From NCBI RefSeq assembly GCF_031010195.1, contig NZ_JAUAMC010000001.1, positions 709,175 through 773,174 of the forward strand: DNA of 64,000 nt, written 5' to 3'. The notes beneath the pieces were generated by a model. It made no database searches. It had not been told where the DNA came from and saw only the letters and a list, made by a program, of their open reading frames with translations. Source of the stretch: Halomonas sp. SpR8. Lineage in GTDB: Bacteria; Pseudomonadota; Gammaproteobacteria; Pseudomonadales; Halomonadaceae. Below are positions 59,052 to 64,000 of this stretch, piece by piece; positions within the stretch are counted from its first letter, which is position 1; the number at the start of each line of letters is the position of its first letter. A program made the translations under genes and the position numbers.

Positions 59052-60311
59052 TTATAGCGTGAAAATAGGCAGCTTGCGCTCTGCCTTGGCGAGCTTCAGC
59101 TTCGCCACTTTAGGCAGGCCATTCTCAAATGGTGGAAAATCTTCGCCCTGAATTAACGGGGAGAGGTAGTCGCGGCACGCTTGGGTAATGCCAAGGCCGT
59201 TCTCACTGATAAAGTCACGGGGCATAAATTTCTCTTGGTTGGCTACCTGTGACAGCGGCGCAGAAATCACGTCCCACTGATAGGGCACCTGAGAGATACG
59301 CCGAATCGCAGGCATCATGGCGTTTTTACCTGCTAGCGCCAAGGTTACCGCTTCGCGCCCGACCGCATAAGCCTGCTCAACATCCGTCTTAGAGGCCAGA
59401 TGGCGCGCAGCACGCTGGAGATAGTCAGCGACTGCCCAGTGGTACTTGTAGCCCAAATCCTGCTTGATCATGCCCGCCAGTGTCGGTGCCACACCGCCTA
59501 ACTGGCGGTGACCAAACGCATCGGTGTTGCCGGCATCGGCCAGAAAAGTGCCATCTTCGTAACGTGCGCCCTCTGAGACTACAATAACGCAGTAGCCATA
59601 GTTTTTAACGGACTCCTCAACCCGCGCCATCGCAGCCTTACGATTAAACGGCACTTCGGGGAAAATGATCATGTGCGGGGGCTCGCCTTCCGCTTCACCC
59701 GCTAAACCGCCAGCAGCGGCAATCCAGCCCGCATGACGGCCCATAACTTCGAGCACAAACACCTTGGTAGAGGTGGCGCACATGGAAGCGATATCCAATG
59801 AGGCTTCCAAAGTCGAAGTGGCAATGTACTTGGCAACGCTGCCAAACCCTGGGCTGTTATCAGTAATCGGCAGATCGTTATCAACGGTTTTGGGCACGTG
59901 GATGGCGGTAAGCGGATAGCCCAGCTTCTCAGAAAGCTGAGAGACCTTTAAGCAAGTATCAGCGCTATCGCCACCACCGTTGTAGAAGAAGTAACGAATG
60001 TCGTGGGCTTTGAAGACTTCAATCAAGCGCTCGTACTGGGCGCGGTGGGTATCTATATCTTTAAGTTTGTAACGGCAGGAGCCAAAAGCCCCACCCGGTG
60101 TGTGGCGAAGGGCGGCAATTGCCTCGTCGCTCTCTTGGGTAACGTCGATAAGATCTTCCGTTAACGCGCCAATAATGCCGTTATGTCCGGCGTAAACCTT
60201 GCCAATTTGTTCGGGGGCTTGGCGGCAGGCTTCGATAACGCCGCAGGCGCTAGCGTTGATCACGGCGGTGACGCCACCGGATTGGGCGTAAAAGGCATTA
60301 TGCTGGGCCAT
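59052..60311 (-). CDS. pfp: Pyrophosphate-dependent 6-phosphofructokinase
   Basis: A 419-residue PPi-type PFK phosphorylating fructose 6-phosphate reversibly with PPi. The nucleotide/PPi site is FYNGGGDSADTC (Asp instead of the Gly of ATP-PFKs), catalytic PKTVDNDLPITD (the T-V-D-N-D form with Lys is the PPi type), VMGRHAGWIAAAGGLA and IIFPEVPF. Likely gives glycolysis/gluconeogenesis flexibility. Confidence 0.93.
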   Translation of the reverse strand: MAQHNAFYAQSGGVTAVINASACGVIEACRQAPEQIGKVYAGHNGIIGALTEDLIDVTQESDEAIAALRHTPGGAFGSCRYKLKDIDTHRAQYERLIEVFKAHDIRYFFYNGGGDSADTCLKVSQLSEKLGYPLTAIHVPKTVDNDLPITDNSPGFGSVAKYIATSTLEASLDIASMCATSTKVFVLEVMGRHAGWIAAAGGLAGEAEGEPPHMIIFPEVPFNRKAAMARVEESVKNYGYCVIVVSEGARYEDGTFLADAGNTDAFGHRQLGGVAPTLAGMIKQDLGYKYHWAVADYLQRAARHLASKTDVEQAYAVGREAVTLALAGKNAMMPAIRRISQVPYQWDVISAPLSQVANQEKFMPRDFISENGLGITQACRDYLSPLIQGEDFPPFENGLPKVAKLKLAKAERKLPIFTL

Positions 60312-60481
60312 GGAAACGTCTCATCTCTTGAATACGGAAAGGGTGAATCGTAGTGATCTGCCAACGCCAGGAGAAGAAAACGGTACGCCTAGCGGTGACG
60401 GTAAAGCTTGATTTGTTGCGAAGTGCAGAGCTTAGCGTAAAGCCTTGTTCTCTGCATTAGTAGCTGCATCAGCGTAAGACG

Positions 60482-61150
60482 CTAATCCGGCCCATCCATT
60501 TCCTGCTCACGCTGAGCTAACTGCCAGCCGCCCAGGTCTTTATAGCGATTGACCATGGCGCAAAACAGCTCGGCGGTACGCTCGGTGTCATAACGCGCGG
60601 AGTGAGCAGCCTTGTTATCAAACTCGATACCTGCAGCGCGGCAGGCACGGGCGAGCACCGTTTGACCATAAATCAAGCCTGCCAGCGTGGCGGTATCAAA
60701 GCTTGAAAAAGGGTGAAACGGGTTGCGCTTAATGCCGCAGCGATTCACCGCCGCGTTGAGGAAGCCTTGGTCAAAGGCTGCATTGTGGCCGACTAAAATA
60801 GCCCGGGTGCAGTCGTGGGCTTTGATCGATTTACGAATCGGCCGAAAAATTTCCCCGAGAGCTTCGGATTCACTCAGCGCTACCTGACGCCGCAACGGGT
60901 CGTCGAGATTGATGCCGGTAAAATCAAGTGCGGACTGCTCAACGTTCGCTCCGTCAAAGGGCTCAATGTGATAAGCATAGGTGGCATCAGGCAGCAAATT
61001 GCCTTCTGGATCCATGGTCAGCGTGACGGCGGCTATCTCAAGCACGGCATCACCTTGAGCGTTAAACCCCCCGGTTTCTAAATCAACGACCACCGGCAGG
61101 TAGCTGCGAAAACGTTGGGCCATTAATTCGCGGGCAATTGCCTCGCTCAT
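60482..61150 (-). CDS. rnt: Ribonuclease T
   Basis: A 222-residue DEDDh 3'-5' exonuclease finishing tRNA and other stable RNA ends. Motifs: [10 protein letters not shown] (DE), [13 protein letters not shown] (D), and ALTxH-type [15 protein letters not shown] (H, D). Start at 61150 after GGAGAGC; an upstream in-frame ATG at 61315 would add 55 unlikely residues. Confidence 0.95.
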   Translation of the reverse strand: MSEAIARELMAQRFRSYLPVVVDLETGGFNAQGDAVLEIAAVTLTMDPEGNLLPDATYAYHIEPFDGANVEQSALDFTGINLDDPLRRQVALSESEALGEIFRPIRKSIKAHDCTRAILVGHNAAFDQGFLNAAVNRCGIKRNPFHPFSSFDTATLAGLIYGQTVLARACRAAGIEFDNKAAHSARYDTERTAELFCAMVNRYKDLGGWQLAQREQEMDGPD

Positions 61151-61354
61151 GCAGCTCTCCTTATTTTCAAGCGAGTAAAAGTTGAAGCGAGTCATCAGTC
61201 GAGATAAGCGGCAGGCCGCCGCTTTGAATGGGGTGATTCTAGCAGCTTTACCCCCCAGGCGTCGTTGACGGTATTCGCTGGGCATTGAGAACGCTATACT
61301 CAACGTCTGACTCAAAACTTAATCGCTAAGGTTTATCTTTTAAAGGAGCAAAGA

Positions 61355-62575
61355 ATGTCCGATGTCAAAAAGGTTGTGCTGGCTTATTCAGGCGGCCTGG
61401 ACACATCCGTCATCGTTAAGTGGTTGCAAGAAACCTACAACTGCGAGGTAGTGACTTTTACTGCCGACATCGGTCAGGGCGAAGAAGTCGAACCGGCGCG
61501 AACTAAAGCTCAAGCGCTTGGCGTAAAAGAGATTTACATCGAAGACCTGCGTGAAGAGTTCGTGCGTGACTACGTCTACCCGATGTTCCGCGCCAACACT
61601 ATCTATGAAGGCGAATACCTGCTGGGCACCTCCATCGCCCGCCCGTTAATTGCCAAGCGTTTGATCGAAATTGCCAATGAAACCGGTGCTGACGCTATTT
61701 CCCATGGTGCTACGGGTAAAGGTAACGACCAGGTACGCTTTGAGCTGGGCGGCTATGCACTGAAGCCCGGCGTTAAAGTCATCGCCCCTTGGCGTGAGTG
61801 GGATTTGACCTCGCGTGAAAAGCTCATGGCTTACTGTGAAGAGCACAACATTCCGGTCGATTTTTCTAATAAAAAGAAAAAATCGCCGTACTCCATGGAT
61901 GCCAACCTACTGCATATCTCTTACGAGGGGGGCATTTTGGAAGACCCTTGGGCCGAAGCCGAAGACGATATGTGGCGCTGGAGCGTTTCTCCTGAAGCCG
62001 CTCCCGATACGCCTACCTACGTTGAACTGACGTACGAAAAGGGCGATATCGTCGCGATCGACGGCGAGCCGTTGAAAGCGCATGAAGTGCTCGAAAAACT
62101 CAACAAGCTGGGTGGCGACAACGGTATCGGCCGGTTGGATATTGTTGAAAACCGTTACGTGGGCATGAAGTCTCGTGGCTGCTACGAAACGCCAGGGGGC
62201 ACGATTATGTTGCGCGCCCACCGCGCTATTGAGTCGCTAACGCTAGACCGCGAAGAGGCCCACCTGAAAGATCAACTGATGCCGAAATACGCAGAAGTGA
62301 TCTACAACGGTTACTGGTGGAGCCCAGAGCGCCGCATGCTGCAGGCGGCGATTGACGAGACCCAAAAGAATGTATCGGGCGTCGTGCGTATGAAACTCTA
62401 TAAAGGCAACGCTATCGTGGTAGGGCGTAAGTCCGACGAGTCGCTGTTTGATGAATCAATTGCGACGTTTGAAGATGATGCGGGCGCTTACGACCAGAAA
62501 GATGCCGAAGGCTTTATCAAGCTGAACGCGCTGCGGTTACGTATTGCTGCCGGTAAAGGCCGTAAACAGAGTTAA
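61355..62575 (+). CDS. argG: Argininosuccinate synthase
   Basis: A 406-residue enzyme joining citrulline and aspartate using [21 protein letters not shown]-loop, [15 protein letters not shown], and [10 protein letters not shown]. Strong SD AAAGGAGC. Divergent from rnt. Confidence 0.97.
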   Translation: MSDVKKVVLAYSGGLDTSVIVKWLQETYNCEVVTFTADIGQGEEVEPARTKAQALGVKEIYIEDLREEFVRDYVYPMFRANTIYEGEYLLGTSIARPLIAKRLIEIANETGADAISHGATGKGNDQVRFELGGYALKPGVKVIAPWREWDLTSREKLMAYCEEHNIPVDFSNKKKKSPYSMDANLLHISYEGGILEDPWAEAEDDMWRWSVSPEAAPDTPTYVELTYEKGDIVAIDGEPLKAHEVLEKLNKLGGDNGIGRLDIVENRYVGMKSRGCYETPGGTIMLRAHRAIESLTLDREEAHLKDQLMPKYAEVIYNGYWWSPERRMLQAAIDETQKNVSGVVRMKLYKGNAIVVGRKSDESLFDESIATFEDDAGAYDQKDAEGFIKLNALRLRIAAGKGRKQS

Positions 62576-62598
62576 TAAAACAGCGCTGCAAACCTTGC

Positions 62599-62626
62599 TA
62601 GGGCGGCAGTCAGCACTGCCGCCCTA
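62599..62626 (+). terminator. Hairpin after argG
   Basis: Perfect 12-pair stem TAGGGCGGCAGT/ACTGCCGCCCTA with CAGC loop, without a T tract; may act as weak terminator or mRNA stabiliser. Confidence 0.45.
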
Positions 62627-62630
62627 CAAA

Positions 62631-62670
62631 CCAAGGAGCCACTGTGTTTAAAAAGGAGCCATCATGCTAA
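62631..62670. repeat. Two 20-bp degenerate repeats including the SD of the HlyU-like gene
   Basis: AAGGAGCCA occurs at 62633 and 62653, exactly 20 bases apart, in CCAAGGAGCCACTGTGTTTA and the following unit; the second copy includes the start ATG at 62664. Confidence 0.7.
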
Positions 62671-62990
62671 AAAAAATATTTTCCGGCCTTTTTGGTAGCG
62701 ATACTCAAGCGGCGCCCGGTGCTAAGACCAAAGCCGCTGATCCAGTCGAATATAAAGGCTATTCGATTGTTTCTCAGCCGGACGATCAGAGTGGCCAATT
62801 TCGCGTAAGCGGTTGGATCAGTAAGCCTGATGCTGCCGGCGAAATGCTTCAACACCGTTTTGAGCGCTCCGATATGCTTCCCGGCCGTGACGCCTGTGAT
62901 GCCATGATGGTAACGAAAGCGCAGCGCTATATTGATGAAGTCGGCGAAGCGATGTTCGAGCCCGATCCACGCCGTGCTGGCGACGTCTAA
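62664..62990 (+). CDS. HlyU family protein
   Basis: A 108-residue HlyU-type protein: KKIFSGLFGS start, YKGYSIVSQPDDQSGQFRVSGWISK and LPGRDACDAMMVTKAQRYIDE. The name derives from the Vibrio haemolysin activator, but this small family is broader and its role here unknown. Confidence 0.8.
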   Translation: MLKKIFSGLFGSDTQAAPGAKTKAADPVEYKGYSIVSQPDDQSGQFRVSGWISKPDAAGEMLQHRFERSDMLPGRDACDAMMVTKAQRYIDEVGEAMFEPDPRRAGDV

Positions 62991-63005
62991 ATAGCGGCAT
63001 GGTTA

Positions 63006-63065
63006 CAAGATTTAAGCAGTAGTCCCGAGGTTTAAGAACGAGCCACAAGATTTAAGGAGAGGCCT
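63006..63065. repeat. Three 20-bp degenerate repeats ending at a start codon
   Basis: Units beginning CAAGATTTAAGCAG, CGAGGTTTAAGAAC and CAAGATTTAAGGAG at 63006, 63026 and 63046, ending exactly at the ATG at 63066 and supplying its SD. Confidence 0.8.
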
Positions 63066-63917
63066 ATGCGTGTGGTACACCAAGCCTCACCCTGGCGCTC
63101 CCTGCTGTACGATAACGGAACGTTAAACGAGTCGGCCCTTACAGCGCCTCTAAACCACCTCTTTACCAAAGTCTCCTCGCCTCAAACCTCACTCATCGAT
63201 GCCTATCGGTGGCAATTATCGCTGGTTGAGTCGCTGGTGCATTACGATCTGCCTGCCTGGCGTATTGGCCAATTGATTAGCGACCACAATGCCCATCTCT
63301 ATCGTCAGGCTATCGCCCTGTCACTCGACGAAATGCAGGCGCAAGGGTGGGGGAAACCCCCGGTCGATTATTGCGTACTGCTGTTAGGTTCGGCGGCACG
63401 CTTTGAAAGTCTGCTCGGCCCTGATCAAGATAACGCGCTAGTTATTGACGACTACCCGGACCATCGCCACGTCGAAATCGACGGCTATTTTCAGGCGCTC
63501 GGCGAGCGATTTACCCAGCGCTTAGATGAGGCCGGTATTCCGCTCTGCCGTGGACATGTTATGGCCCGCTGGCCGATGTGGCGCAAACGGATAAGTGAAT
63601 GGCACGCGCAGTTGAAAATTTGGAGCGCTGATCGCCAGGTCAAACGCGTACAACAAACCAATATTTTGCTCGATTATTACCCGGTAGCGGGTAACCCAGC
63701 GTTGGCCAAACAGCTGGGCGAAAGCATTGCGGCCACGCTGCCCAAGGCAGCGCTTTTTATGGACGAGATGGCAGCGTTACTTGAAGAACTGCCGGTAGCG
63801 CTGGATCGTTTTGGGCGCATCACCTCAAGCCCAGGCTTGGATACGCCCCACGAACATGCCATTAACCTTAAACCCTGGATTCATAGAATAACCGCAGCAC
63901 TTTGGATCATTCGGTAG
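63066..63917 (+). CDS. DUF294-type nucleotidyltransferase-like protein, possibly frameshifted
   Basis: A 283-residue protein of the DUF294 / GlnD-related nucleotidyltransferase group. The signature GSAARFESLLGPDQDNAL keeps DQDNA metal-binding residues but has SAAR where SxGR is usual. The C-terminal DUF294_C region begins (FDYYPVAG-like YYPVAGNPALAKQ, HAINLK) and stops at 63915 well before the usual end. From 63913 a second frame (GRGRRASAGTLSALPTKVKQ) stays open to the window edge, suggesting an indel near 63912. No CBS/CNMP domains precede it. Confidence 0.75.
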   Translation: MRVVHQASPWRSLLYDNGTLNESALTAPLNHLFTKVSSPQTSLIDAYRWQLSLVESLVHYDLPAWRIGQLISDHNAHLYRQAIALSLDEMQAQGWGKPPVDYCVLLLGSAARFESLLGPDQDNALVIDDYPDHRHVEIDGYFQALGERFTQRLDEAGIPLCRGHVMARWPMWRKRISEWHAQLKIWSADRQVKRVQQTNILLDYYPVAGNPALAKQLGESIAATLPKAALFMDEMAALLEELPVALDRFGRITSSPGLDTPHEHAINLKPWIHRITAALWIIR

Positions 63918-64000
63918 AGGTAGGAGGGCCAGCGCCGGTACCCTCTCTGCCTTACCTACCAAAGTGAAGCAGAGCATGGGATACCGACAACTGACCCAAG

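Noticed and set aside
63918..64000. Inverted repeat GGTAG...AGGG / CCCTCTCTGCC...CTACC
   Set aside because: Poor pairing with many mismatches, and it may be coding sequence of the frameshifted DUF294 gene.

Overview
The window looks like a chromosomal segment of a moderately halophilic gammaproteobacterium of the Halomonas/Vreelandella group. That placement is inferred from protein resemblance, the betIBA choline-to-betaine cluster, gammaproteobacterial gene orders (dusB-fis, accB-accC-prmA, groES-groEL) and a moderate GC content. There are no ribosomal RNA genes, insertion sequences, prophage or CRISPR arrays. Most of it is housekeeping and metabolic sequence, with a few small accessory patches.

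Layout. 1-6.1 kb: end of an unidentified gene, an HprK-like kinase fused to a PqqD domain, a lytic transglycosylase overlapping proS, a small lipoprotein, nfo and a glycerophosphodiesterase. 6.4-9.6 kb: quinone oxidoreductase and an SLC13-type permease, with tandem repeats on both sides of the oxidoreductase. 9.7-20.3 kb: a complete glycerol regulon, with glpR-glpK on the plus strand and glpD plus the glpSTPQUV ABC-importer operon on the minus strand; a GlpR-like palindrome lies upstream of glpS. 20.4-28 kb: fadE, then betIBA divergent from a choline-binding protein gene across a perfect BetI-like palindrome. 28-31 kb: tRNA-Met, 4.5S SRP RNA, a DUF3750 protein, a RES/Xre toxin-antitoxin pair, and mntR divergent from the remnant of a metal ABC permease. 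31.2-36.2 kb: a DUF1538-DUF1538-PII operon, an MFS transporter coupled to an unannotated 42-residue membrane protein, and a Na+/H+ antiporter-family protein. 36.2-45.5 kb: trmJ, groESL behind a heat-shock promoter, fxsA, an SDR, two unknown envelope proteins, tRNA-Leu, comF, srkA and a secreted unknown. 45.7-56.3 kb: folE, gabD, purH, fis-dusB, prmA, accC-accB and dsbD. 56.4-64 kb: ppa, a PP2C/kinase fusion that has lost its key catalytic residues, PPi-dependent phosphofructokinase, rnt, argG, a HlyU-like protein and a DUF294 protein that may be frameshifted.

How the parts work together. The glp block imports glycerol by an ATP-driven transporter instead of a GlpF facilitator, phosphorylates it with GlpK and oxidises it with GlpD under GlpR. 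The bet block takes up and oxidises choline to glycine betaine, the osmolyte expected of a halophile. ppa and pfp, either side of the pseudo-phosphatase/kinase, both act on pyrophosphate.

The most unusual observations are: (i) short degenerate tandem repeats (period 12-20 bp, 2-7 copies) recurring in non-coding gaps, often right at or including the ribosome binding site; (ii) the PP2C-kinase fusion degraded in both halves; (iii) an asymmetric GlpS/GlpT ATPase pair; (iv) the DUF1538 pair with its own PII-like gene; (v) a terminator-like hairpin between the heat-shock promoter and groES. All calls come from reading the sequence and family knowledge; no database search was run.
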